A DNA stretch of 64,000 bases from Lacicoccus halitifaciens (GTDB taxonomy: Bacteria > Bacillota > Bacilli > Staphylococcales > Salinicoccaceae): positions 186,001 through 250,000 of the forward strand of contig NZ_JBDZDV010000001.1 of assembly GCF_040544485.1 (NCBI RefSeq), read 5' to 3'. Each line of letters begins with the position of its first letter. The first letter of the stretch is position 1. Both the position numbers and the translations under genes were made by a program. The notes beneath the pieces are model-generated. The model ran no database searches. It saw only the letters and a program-made list of their open reading frames with translations, and was not told the origin of the DNA. Below, piece by piece: positions 50,274 through 57,032 of the stretch.

Positions 50274-50870
50274 ATGACAGGGAAAATTGTTATCGCAACA
50301 GGGAATGCAGGAAAAATCAACGACTTCAAGGCCGTATTCAAAGGTTATGAAGTGGTCGGCATAAAAACACTCATACCGGATTTTGAAGTGGATGAAACGG
50401 CGGATACTTTCAGCGGCAATGCCGTTCTGAAATCCGAGGCGGCGTCACAGGCGCTCGGACTGCCCGTCATCAGCGACGACTCCGGCCTGTCGGTTGATGC
50501 ACTTAACGGGGCACCGGGTATTTATTCGGCAAGGTATGCGGGTGAGTATGCGACGGATGCAGAAAATAATGAAAAGCTGCTTAAAGAGATGGCCGGTGAG
50601 ACAAACAGGAAAGCACACTTCACATGTGTCATCGCACTCAGCATACCCGGTGAGGAAACAAGGACTTACACGGGTATATTGAGCGGGGAGATCCTCGAAG
50701 AACCCCACGGGACGGAAGGTTTCGGCTACGATCCTTTGTTCAGGACGGATGAGGGCATCCACCTCGGAATGATTAACAGTGAGGAAAAAGGGGAAATCAG
50801 TCATAGAAGCAAGGCTTTGAAGCAATTGATGAATGATGAGGAAGTCTTTGAAAAATTAACTTCATATTAA
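50274..50870 (+). CDS. rdgB: Non-canonical purine NTP pyrophosphatase (RdgB/HAM1)
   Basis: 198-aa house-cleaning enzyme hydrolysing dITP, ITP and XTP to monophosphates. IATGNAGKINDFKAVF at the N-terminus, ETADTFSGNAVLKSEAAS, ISDDSGLSVDALNGAPGIYSARYAGE, GFGYDPLF and EEKGEISHRSKAL are the family signatures in order. The start is 2 bp after the murI stop. Ortholog of B. subtilis ysnA. Translationally linked with murI and the following phosphodiesterase. Confidence 0.96.
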   Translation: MTGKIVIATGNAGKINDFKAVFKGYEVVGIKTLIPDFEVDETADTFSGNAVLKSEAASQALGLPVISDDSGLSVDALNGAPGIYSARYAGEYATDAENNEKLLKEMAGETNRKAHFTCVIALSIPGEETRTYTGILSGEILEEPHGTEGFGYDPLFRTDEGIHLGMINSEEKGEISHRSKALKQLMNDEEVFEKLTSY

Positions 50871-50882
50871 AGGAGAATGTCA

Positions 50883-51371
50883 ATGAGAGTCTTAATCGTC
50901 AGTGACAATCATGGAGAAGAAGGCATCGTTAAAAGTGCATTGGACCATAATGGCGGCGACTTGAACATCCACCTGGGTGACAGCGAATTCACTTATGAAA
51001 ATGAAGAACTGAAGGATTTCAATACAGTGCGCGGCAATGTGGACAATGACAGCAGATTCCCCGTCGAGTCCTTTGATGAGGATACGAACATCTTCCTGAC
51101 CCACGGTCACCTCTACAACATCAAGCCGGACAGGGAAGTGCTGAGCGAGCGTGCGCTGGAATTCAAGGCGAAATATGCTCTTTACGGCCATTCGCATATC
51201 GCCCTCGCCGAAAACATCAACGGCGTCTACTGCATCAACCCCGGCAGCATCTCAAAGCCGAAGGGCGAGTGGGAAGCGAGCTACTGCGTACTGGACACTG
51301 CTGATGACAGGGTTGAATTCTACAACAGGGAACACGAGAAGTTCGAAGAAGTCAATCTTCTGGAACTGTGA
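50883..51371 (+). CDS. ysnB: MJ0936/YfcE-type metallophosphoesterase
   Basis: 162-aa calcineurin-like phosphoesterase. Metal-binding motifs: VSDNHGEEG (DxH variant D-N-H), LGDSEF (GD), RGNVDND (GNxD), THGHLYN and YGHSHIA (GHxH). It resembles YfcE/YsnB; the substrate is unknown, with phosphodiesterase activity shown for relatives. ATG 50883 is 7 nt after AGGAG; 50877 is too close. Last gene of the ysmB-murI-rdgB-ysnB unit. Confidence 0.92.
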   Translation: MRVLIVSDNHGEEGIVKSALDHNGGDLNIHLGDSEFTYENEELKDFNTVRGNVDNDSRFPVESFDEDTNIFLTHGHLYNIKPDREVLSERALEFKAKYALYGHSHIALAENINGVYCINPGSISKPKGEWEASYCVLDTADDRVEFYNREHEKFEEVNLLEL

Positions 51372-51378
51372 AACCGGG

Positions 51379-51415
51379 AGGGGAAATAACACCATGTTAT
51401 TTTCCTTCTTTTATT
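51379..51415. terminator. Terminator of the murI unit
   Basis: GGAAATAAC and GTTATTTTCC stem with ACCAT loop, then TTCTTTTATT. It touches the stop of the convergent membrane-protein gene. Confidence 0.75.
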
Positions 51416-51647
51416 ATACGGCGAGGCTGAGCATCATCAATACCGGCAGGACGACGATGCTCACCGTGAAGATGTCGGGCTCGATTTGACCTTTCACATA
51501 AAGTATAATCACTGCAATGATGAGCAGTGAGGCCATGAGTGTATACAGGATCGGGTTCATGCTGAATGTGCTGTAACGCATTGCGAGATAAAGCAGCGCA
51601 ATGAAAATGAAATATGTCGACAGGAAAATACGGATGGACTGGTTCAT
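51414..51647 (-). CDS. 77-aa membrane protein
   Basis: Two to three hydrophobic segments (IFLSTYFIFIALLYLAM; ILYTLMASLLIIAVIILYV; FTVSIVVLPVLMMLSLAV) with a short polar GQIEPDI loop. I do not recognise a family. It is divergent from the DCC-type gene, with only 17 bp between the start regions, and convergent with ysnB. Ribosome-site-like AGGTG lies before the ATG. Function unknown. Confidence 0.65.
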   Translation of the reverse strand: MNQSIRIFLSTYFIFIALLYLAMRYSTFSMNPILYTLMASLLIIAVIILYVKGQIEPDIFTVSIVVLPVLMMLSLAV

Positions 51648-51664
51648 GAAATCACCTGCTAACT

Positions 51665-52045
51665 TTGAGATTGAGGGGTGTTATTATCAATATTTTATAT
51701 TTTGATGACGACTGCATAATGTGCAACACGTTTGCGAAAACAATCGTCAGGCTTGATAAAAAAGAGCGGATTTATTTTGCGTCCATAAAAGAACTTGATG
51801 ATATTCTACCAGAAGAAATCGATTCTGTAGTGTATTATTCGGATGATTTATATATGAAAAGCAATGCGGTCATCGAAGTGATGAACGATGCGGTCGGTTT
51901 TAAAGCCTTCAGCATCTTCAAAGCCGTGCCGGTCTGCTTCAGGAACCGCCTGTATGATTTCATCGCACGAAACAGGTACCGTGTGAACAGGGGAGATTCC
52001 TGCGAAATCAATCCGACGGTGAGAAAAAGAATTATTTCATCATAA
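51665..52045 (+). CDS. DCC-family thiol-disulfide oxidoreductase-like protein
   Basis: About 120-126 aa, thioredoxin-like fold of the DUF393/DCC group. The motif is YFDDDCIMCNTF, matching D-x-x-C-x-x-C near the N-terminus, and the C-terminal part (VPVCFRNRLYDFIARNRY) is typical. Function unknown for the family. The start is uncertain: in-frame TTGs at 51665 and 51671 lack clear ribosome sites, while GAGGGG (51673-51678) is best placed for an ATT or ATC codon at 51683 or 51686. The end is firm. It is followed 16 bp later by a GNAT gene, probably in one transcript. Confidence 0.75.
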   Translation: MRLRGVIINILYFDDDCIMCNTFAKTIVRLDKKERIYFASIKELDDILPEEIDSVVYYSDDLYMKSNAVIEVMNDAVGFKAFSIFKAVPVCFRNRLYDFIARNRYRVNRGDSCEINPTVRKRIISS

Positions 52046-52061
52046 GAAAGTAAGTGAGGCA

Positions 52062-52604
52062 ATGATAAGGATAAGAATAGATGATGATCTCGAACTGAGG
52101 GAGATTCATCAAAGGGACCGCAAGAAGATATATGATGTGGTGGATGAAAACAGGGTGTTCTTGAAAAGATGGCTGCCGTGGCTGGATTACACGAAATCGC
52201 CGCACAGTTACCTGTCAGTGATCAAATCATGGCAGCAGAATATTGAAATGGGGACGGGGATGGAACTCGGGCTGTTTTATCATGACGAGTTCATTGGCAT
52301 GTGCGGATTCACGACCATCGAACCGAACTCGAGGCGCGCACAAATCGGCTACTGGCTCGCGCAGGAATATGAAGGCAAAGGCCTGATGATGAAGACGGTG
52401 AAGGGGCTCACGGACTACGGCTTCAAGGAAGTCGGGCTGAACCGCATTGAAATCATCTGCGGTGAGAAGAACCTGAGGAGCCGGAAACTGCCCGAGGCCC
52501 TCGGCTTCACCCCGGAAGGCACCATGAAGGAATACGAATTCCTGTATGATCACTACCACGACTGCATACTGTACCGCATGCTGAAGAGCGAATGGCCGTA
52601 CTGA
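52062..52604 (+). CDS. GNAT acetyltransferase, RimJ/RimL type
   Basis: 180-aa N-acetyltransferase. It begins LELREIHQRDRKKIYDVVDENRVFLKRWLPWLDY, typical for ribosomal-protein-serine/alanine acetyltransferases and YdaF. The acetyl-CoA site is IGYWLAQEYEGKGLMMKTV (EGKG for Q/RxxGxG/A), and NRIEIICGEKNLRSRKLPEALGF follows. Substrate may be a protein N-terminus or a small molecule. Ribosome site AAGTGAGG. It ends two bases before the csbD promoter. Confidence 0.88.
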   Translation: MIRIRIDDDLELREIHQRDRKKIYDVVDENRVFLKRWLPWLDYTKSPHSYLSVIKSWQQNIEMGTGMELGLFYHDEFIGMCGFTTIEPNSRRAQIGYWLAQEYEGKGLMMKTVKGLTDYGFKEVGLNRIEIICGEKNLRSRKLPEALGFTPEGTMKEYEFLYDHYHDCILYRMLKSEWPY

Positions 52605-52606
52605 AT

Positions 52607-52632
52607 GTTTCATCCCCTCTGATTGGTGGTAT
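52607..52632 (+). promoter_or_regulatory. Sigma-B-type promoter of csbD
   Basis: GTTTCA (52607-52612), 14-bp spacer, TGGTAT (52627-52632), one mismatch in each box to GTTTAA/GGGTAT. CsbD is a known sigma-B target in Bacillus. Confidence 0.7.
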
Positions 52633-52664
52633 TGATACTTAACTTAAACAGAGGGGTGTATAAT

Positions 52665-52859
52665 ATGGCAGAAGACAGCAAATTCGATCAGCAAAAAGGC
52701 AATATAAAAGAAACGATCGGCAACGCGACAGGTGATAAGGATATGGAATCCGAAGGCAAGAAAGATAAAAACGCCGGTAAAGCGAAAGAATTCGTGGATA
52801 AAGCCAAGAACAAGACGAACGAAACAATCGATAAATTCACCAAAGGTGATAAAAAGTAA
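52665..52859 (+). CDS. csbD: CsbD-family stress protein
   Basis: 64-aa very hydrophilic Lys/Asp/Glu/Asn-rich protein: MAEDSKFDQQKGNIKETIGN, then GDKDMESEGKKDKNAGKAKEF and a helical Lys-rich tail. It is a CsbD-like general stress protein; the molecular role is unknown. ATG 52665 follows GAGGGGTG by 7 nt; the earlier in-frame TTG at 52623 lies within the promoter. The sigma-B-type promoter and a terminator make it an independent stress unit. Confidence 0.92.
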   Translation: MAEDSKFDQQKGNIKETIGNATGDKDMESEGKKDKNAGKAKEFVDKAKNKTNETIDKFTKGDKK

Positions 52860-52871
52860 TGGAAATGATTG

Positions 52872-52908
52872 AAGGCCGCTGGAATGTAAAATTTCGGCGG
52901 CTTTTTTC
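52872..52908 (+). terminator. Terminator of csbD
   Basis: AGGCCGC and GCGGCTT arms with AT-rich inner pairing, then a T-run ending near 52908. Confidence 0.85.
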
Positions 52909-52939
52909 TATGGCGGCGGGCTCGTGGTGAGGCAGGGGA

Positions 52940-53176
52940 CGAGCATATTCAAGTTTTGAGGGGATATGCTCGTTTTTCTTATTGTGAATCCGAGCAACTC
53001 TGTGTATATGGCTGTTATACTCGTTTTTAACAGGCTGAATACGAGCATCCATGACAATATGTAAGAGTTGCTCGTTTCCGAGAGGGGAAATTCGAGTATC
53101 TCTGGATTTCGGCGAGACATGCTCGTTTTTCTTGTTGGAAATACGAGCATAAACGAAATTTTTACAGTTAGGCTCG
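52940..53176. repeat. Intergenic array C: five 51-bp units with CGAGCA/TGCTCG arms
   Basis: Units start at 52940, 52991, 53042, 53093 and 53144, a strict 51-bp period. Each begins CGAG(C/T)A and after about 21 variable bases has T(A/G)CTCGTTT, then about 18 bases often reading CTT-TTG-GAAAT. The last unit stops at the right arm. A lone right arm GGCTCG occurs at 52919-52924. Because 51 is divisible by 3, both strands show open frames with a 17-residue period, which I regard as incidental. Sequence is unrelated to arrays A/B, but size and dyad layout are alike. Confidence 0.85.
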
Positions 53177-53214
53177 TCCGTCAATTGGATCGCAATTAAT
53201 TTAGGAGTGACTAT

Positions 53215-53403
53215 ATGGATGAATTGGAAAAGAAAGCAGTCGAGGAACTGAAATCATTAATCGGGAAAATTGAAGCAGGGGAGTATAATATTTCTGAATG
53301 CGGCTACGATGTCCATGTGGAAGAGACGAACATCAGTACAGATGAAGGCGCAGTGACGCATGTACTGTTGCAATACAATATCAAACATACAATCATAGAA
53401 TAA
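53215..53403 (+). CDS. 62-aa acidic hypothetical protein
   Basis: MDELEKKAVEELKSLIGKIE starts an amphipathic N-terminal helix, followed by ISECGYDVHVEETNISTDEG and a beta-like tail (HVLLQYNIKHTIIE). Soluble, acidic. A ribosome site (TAGGAGTGA) precedes ATG 53215, and the gene immediately follows array C. I do not recognise a family. Its stop is about 25 bp before a hairpin shared with the convergent gene. Confidence 0.65.
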   Translation: MDELEKKAVEELKSLIGKIEAGEYNISECGYDVHVEETNISTDEGAVTHVLLQYNIKHTIIE

Positions 53404-53427
53404 TAAAAAGCTTAAGCTCACAAAAAG

Positions 53428-53461
53428 AAAAACCCTGATAAATAAAAATTTACCAGAGTTT
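53428..53461 (-). terminator. Terminator of the 77-aa Cys-rich gene, possibly bidirectional
   Basis: AAACTCTGGTAAA / TTTATCAGGGTTT (minus-strand reading), 13-bp stem with two G-U pairs, followed by TTTTTCTTTTTG. Confidence 0.7.
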
Positions 53462-53520
53462 GAAAAAATCAAATATAAATGAAGAAGTCACACCTGTAAC
53501 TTCTAATATCAGTCATTCAG

Positions 53521-53754
53521 TTATTCGGCCCCAAGGATCACAGGGTCATATTGCTCAACCAGACCGCAGTGATTACATTTTATCGTCATCATATCCATAC
53601 CGATGATTTGTGATTGGTCGGTCTTTGCGATCAGCTGTGTGATCTCCGGCATCACTTCTTTATCCGGGGTTTCACAGCATGGGGTTTTATTGATGCTTTC
53701 CAGCTTTTTGGTTGCTTTGGTTATTTGAGATTTGCTGTATTGTTTTAAATGCAT
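53521..53754 (-). CDS. 77-aa putative zinc-ribbon-like protein
   Basis: Basic N-terminus (MHLKQYSKSQITKATKKLES), then NKTPCCETPD and a C-terminal MTIKCNHCGLVEQYDPVI. The CC and CNHC pairs could bind one metal ion. The GGTGG ribosome site (minus strand) is well placed. No family recognised. AT-rich surroundings mark the left part of a foreign-looking segment that continues to the tRNA gene. Confidence 0.65.
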   Translation of the reverse strand: MHLKQYSKSQITKATKKLESINKTPCCETPDKEVMPEITQLIAKTDQSQIIGMDMMTIKCNHCGLVEQYDPVILGAE

Positions 53755-53832
53755 TGCTCACACCACCTTCCTAATGAGAGTATAACAAAGAAAAAGGGGG
53801 TGATATCATTGATTACTATATAAAGTAGCCTT

Positions 53833-54072
53833 TTATCTCCGATTAAATGAAAAGACATGAAAAGACACGAAAAGACACATTGATAGTTTGAGATTATAAT
53901 TGCTGTATGTCCGTAGCTCGTCCCTTAACTTGCCAAAGAGATATACATGTTCTTGAAAGACTAGATAAACTTGAAATATTAGAGTTTCATAATGCGATTC
54001 ACCCCCGGTCTGTAGAATTGCAGGTAAAACGTTGTGGTATATGCACTTCATCCTCTCGACAGATTCCAGCAT
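53833..54072 (-). CDS. 79-aa hypothetical ORF with a strong ribosome site
   Basis: The minus-strand frame starts at ATG 54072 with GGAGG 8 nt upstream, the best argument for its being real. The product begins MLESVERMKCIYHNVLPAIL and has about 55 residues of protein-like composition. It ends in a Phe/Ser/Arg-rich stretch that runs through three tandem copies of GAAAAGACA(C/T) (53849-53878), which looks like read-through of non-coding DNA. It may be a truncated gene. No family recognised. Confidence 0.35.
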   Translation of the reverse strand: MLESVERMKCIYHNVLPAILQTGGESHYETLIFQVYLVFQEHVYLFGKLRDELRTYSNYNLKLSMCLFVSFHVFSFNRR

Positions 54073-54157
54073 GAATGTGTCCTCCTAAATTAGATTAAGC
54101 CATCCAACTGGGGCAGCTTTTTTGATATGATTGGGAGTGTTAGGGGGAGAGGGCACT

Positions 54158-54853
54158 ATGGAGGTACTGTCAGAACTATTTGGGCCAGCGGGTTTAGCCG
54201 GAGCTTTAGGAGCAACATTAGTGTTCATTGGTAAAACTTTATTCAAATCATTTATTAGTAGAAGTGATAAAAGGGTATCAGAAAAAATCGAATTACAATC
54301 TTATAAACAAAAAGCTCTTTTTGACAGTAGGTTTGAAGTTTATTCAGATATATACGCAAAAATGAAAGAGTTAGAAGGTACTATAAAATCATTCGAAAAT
54401 CCAGAGTGGCTAGCTACCACTAAGATTGAAGAAGCTTTTCACTCAAAAGACAATTTGCAATTCTTTGAAAACCTTAGCGATGAAGAGTTCAAACAAGTTA
54501 AAATGGCCTACGATGTAAACTCTGATAGAAGGTGCACGGTCAATTTCAATCATTTTATTAATTTGATGCTAGAAAGAAAAATCGATTTAAATAATTATGT
54601 GTCGAATAGAGAGAGGTTACTAAGTGATGATGAAGGTAAGCTATTTGCTGATTTGATACGAAAATCAGAAAGCTTAATTGATAAAATTGATCACTCGTAT
54701 TATAAAGCTGTTAGTAATGGTGAAAACGATTGCTATAAAATATATACTGGTCTAGAAAAAGAGTTAAGTCATTACTTCGAAAACGACTTAAAAGAAATCA
54801 ATAATATCATTCGTGAAATAGATAATAAATTTAGAGAAGAAATTTATTCATGA
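54158..54853 (+). CDS. AT-rich orphan gene, membrane-anchored helical protein
   Basis: 231 aa. An N-terminal hydrophobic segment (GPAGLAGALGATLVFIGKTLF, about 8-28) is followed by a basic stretch and then about 195 residues of soluble, charged, mostly helical sequence (FDSRFEVYSDIYAKMKELEG; NLSDEEFKQVKMAYDVNSDRR; REIDNKFREEIYS). ATG 54158 follows AGGGGGAGAGGG. Codon use is far more AT-rich than the core genes on either side, indicating transfer from another source. It lies beside tRNA-Arg and has no recognisable partner. Function unknown; defence or phage-related roles are possible only by context. Confidence 0.75.
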   Translation: MEVLSELFGPAGLAGALGATLVFIGKTLFKSFISRSDKRVSEKIELQSYKQKALFDSRFEVYSDIYAKMKELEGTIKSFENPEWLATTKIEEAFHSKDNLQFFENLSDEEFKQVKMAYDVNSDRRCTVNFNHFINLMLERKIDLNNYVSNRERLLSDDEGKLFADLIRKSESLIDKIDHSYYKAVSNGENDCYKIYTGLEKELSHYFENDLKEINNIIREIDNKFREEIYS

Positions 54854-55046
54854 CACCCACCAATGATTCCTTACCAATATACCTACTAAACTCAAAGCTG
54901 CTTTATTATATAATATCTAGGAAGTAGTTTTTGGTTATTAATGACTTTATTTTACAAGTTAAATTCCAATACTCCGCTATGGTATAAGTTATATTGACAA
55001 TCACACTCACCTTTAATCACTTTAAGTCATTTCTGAAAACATAAGA

Positions 55047-55078
55047 AAACCCCGCCAAACCAAAGTTTGACGGGGATT
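55047..55078 (-). terminator. Terminator downstream of tRNA-Arg
   Basis: Minus strand: CCCCGTCAAAC and GTTTGGCGGGG stem with a short loop, then TTTTCTT. Confidence 0.88.
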
Positions 55079-55101
55079 AAATTCATTCAATATATAAGTA
55101 G

Positions 55102-55175
55102 CGTCCTGGGAGGGATTCGAACCCCCGACCGATGGCTTAGAAGGCCATTGCTCTATCCGGCTGAGCTACCAGGAC
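55102..55175 (-). tRNA. tRNA-Arg (anticodon TCT)
   Basis: 74-nt cloverleaf: acceptor GTCCTGG/CCAGGAC with discriminator G, D arm GCTC..GAGC, anticodon stem ATGGC/GCCAT with loop CTTCTAA (anticodon TCT reading AGA/AGG), variable loop CGGTC, and T arm GGGGG TTCGAAT CCCTC with one G-U pair. CCA is not encoded. Isolated tRNA gene with its own promoter and terminator. The AT-rich orphan segment lies on its 3' side. Confidence 0.97.
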
Positions 55176-55193
55176 TTAATTAAGACAAATTCT

Positions 55194-55223
55194 ATTATAA
55201 TCAAAGTCGGTTATATAAGTCAA
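55194..55223 (-). promoter_or_regulatory. Promoter of tRNA-Arg
   Basis: Minus strand TTGACT (55223-55218), 18-bp spacer, TATAAT (55199-55194). Confidence 0.75.
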
Positions 55224-55371
55224 ATCAATTTTTAATTTTAAAGGTGTTTTATTACATCATCCCATTATGCTTTACAAAACGCCGCCGGTCGATTATCCTC
55301 ATTATTTGATTTACAAGTAATGGTGACTTTAATAGAATGATTGTGAGTGAAATATAAATAGGAGAAAGTAT

Positions 55372-55992
55372 ATGAGTAAATTTGATGAACAGATTCTAGT
55401 AGTGCCGCGGGAAGAGTTGTTTAACTCTGAGGAGAATGCCTTCAACGGTTTCATCGGTAAGAATGACGGGCGTTATCAGCCGATCGTTGGCACTTTCAAT
55501 AATTTCGAAGTGAAACGCCGCGGTGATATGGAGGAGGACCCTTCCTACAAGCAGCTGATCAGCTATGTGATCATATCTTCCGAAGGCGGTAAAGAGACGC
55601 TGGTCTATGAGAGACTTGGCGGCGGTGGTGAAGAGCGGCTGCATGGTCTTCTGTCGATCGGTGTGGGCGGTCATATGAATGATATAGAGGATGCGGATGA
55701 TATTGATGAGAAGTTATCCATCAATGCCCGGCGTGAGCTTGAAGAGGAAGTGGGCCTCTCCGGTGATGATATCAGGAACATTGAAATCATGGGTCTGATC
55801 AACGACGACGATAACGAGGTCGGCAGGGTGCATATCGGGCTGGTGCTGAAAGTCTCGGTGGATAAAGGGAGTGTTTCCAACATGGAGGCCGACACGTTAT
55901 CCCTGAAGTGGATCAGCAATGATGATCTGCCGGATCTGTCGCCTTATGAGTCGTGGAGCGAACTGATCATTCGTGATGCTTATGGCAGATAA
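55372..55992 (+). CDS. Nudix-fold predicted phosphoesterase
   Basis: 206 aa. SIGVGGHMN, an acidic insert, then NARRELEEEVGLS is a Nudix box with an insertion between its Gly and the REUxEExGU half, as in the phosphoesterase/MutT-like group near tig in Staphylococcus. The N-terminal part (EQILVVPREELF, PIVGTFNNFEVKRRG) is also characteristic. A nucleotide or sugar-nucleotide substrate is likely but unknown. GGAG precedes ATG 55372. It overlaps the next gene by about 11 bases, indicating coupling. Confidence 0.85.
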   Translation: MSKFDEQILVVPREELFNSEENAFNGFIGKNDGRYQPIVGTFNNFEVKRRGDMEEDPSYKQLISYVIISSEGGKETLVYERLGGGGEERLHGLLSIGVGGHMNDIEDADDIDEKLSINARRELEEEVGLSGDDIRNIEIMGLINDDDNEVGRVHIGLVLKVSVDKGSVSNMEADTLSLKWISNDDLPDLSPYESWSELIIRDAYGR

Positions 55993-56947
55993 GATAACTA
56001 CCCACCATCGTTTTCTGAAGAAGGCTGAGAAGGATCTGGTCAGGATGTTCAAAGACGGAGATTTCGAAGCTTTCCGCGAAAACTACCATCATTTCATCAA
56101 AATGGCCCCGCCAGAAACCAGCCTGGAAGAGATGTTCTACGAAGCCATGGATGCGCTCGGCGAGCATGATGACGTCGTGGATTATTCACTGATGCAGCTG
56201 AATAAAGGGTCGGGCGACTATGAAACTCATATGATTGAATTGCTGAAGGCGCTCAGCAGGCAGGAGAGGTATTACGAAGTCATCAACTTCTCAGACCATC
56301 TGATGGAGGAGAAATTGCCACAGGGCTTCCGGATCGAGATTGCGGCCATCAGGCATCAGGCGAAAAAAGCGATCGATGAACTCCAGTACAGGCGGAGCGG
56401 GGATGTGGATGATGCAGAGCGGTCCTCTCAGGAGGATATCAATCTCGATGAGATGTCGCACCAGGAGATACTCCGGATGTTCAGTACTTTTGCTGATGAA
56501 AAAGACATCAGGTATAAGGATTTCGTCCTGGAGCAACTGGAGAACATCAGTGATAAGGATATCGTCACCTTCATGCTGCTTTATTTGAAGGAGATCGGTT
56601 ACAACAAGAAGGTGCGGCACCATAAGTTCGATGAACCTGTTGAGGTCGTGCCTGCCGATCTGCCGTCGCTTGAGGAAATCACATTGATGAAGGATGTGGA
56701 ACCTGAAGTGATCGATGAGCTTGAATCAAGGGCGCCGCAGATCGTCAGCGAGGCGGCGCTGCTGATGACGAGCCACGCAATATTCAGTTATCCGAAAGAG
56801 CCGGATTTCGAGGCGGAAGAGTTGGTTGAAGGCTATCTTCAGTATATACTGGATTTGCTGAATATGAATCATCCGTACACGGCAGGAAGTGACGTCTACC
56901 AATGGATAGACGAGATGGAACGCCTCGTCACGACGAGTGAAACATAA
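55982..56947 (+). CDS. Helical (TPR-like) protein of unknown function upstream of tig
   Basis: About 321 aa, acidic, almost entirely helical, with repeated short Leu/Glu patterns (TSLEEMFYEAMDALGEHDDVVDYSLMQLNKGSGDYETHMIELLKALSRQERYYEVINFSDHLM) reminiscent of tetratricopeptide hairpins. A similar gene lies before tig in Staphylococcus. Start codons ATG 55976 and 55982 both lie within the end of the Nudix gene; no clear ribosome site is visible, so the start depends on coupling and is uncertain. Function not known. Confidence 0.72.
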   Translation: MADKITTHHRFLKKAEKDLVRMFKDGDFEAFRENYHHFIKMAPPETSLEEMFYEAMDALGEHDDVVDYSLMQLNKGSGDYETHMIELLKALSRQERYYEVINFSDHLMEEKLPQGFRIEIAAIRHQAKKAIDELQYRRSGDVDDAERSSQEDINLDEMSHQEILRMFSTFADEKDIRYKDFVLEQLENISDKDIVTFMLLYLKEIGYNKKVRHHKFDEPVEVVPADLPSLEEITLMKDVEPEVIDELESRAPQIVSEAALLMTSHAIFSYPKEPDFEAEELVEGYLQYILDLLNMNHPYTAGSDVYQWIDEMERLVTTSET

Positions 56948-56961
56948 AAATAAGTCAATTG

Positions 56962-56990
56962 TTGGATAAGGAAAACTATTGTGTTATACT
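56962..56990 (+). promoter_or_regulatory. Sigma-A promoter of tig
   Basis: TTGGAT (56962-56967), 17-bp spacer, TATACT (56985-56990). Confidence 0.75.
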
Positions 56991-57032
56991 AAACTGGTTA
57001 TGAAAAAAATGTATTAACGGAGGAATTACACT

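Noticed and set aside
52837..53184. Minus-strand open frames with a 17-residue repeat across array C
   Set aside because: The open frame follows from the 51-bp period being a multiple of three. No ribosome site is seen and both strands are open, as expected for non-coding repeats.
55102..55175. Attachment-site duplication of the tRNA-Arg 3' end flanking an island
   Set aside because: I looked for a second copy of the tRNA 3' segment in the window and saw none, and there is no integrase gene.
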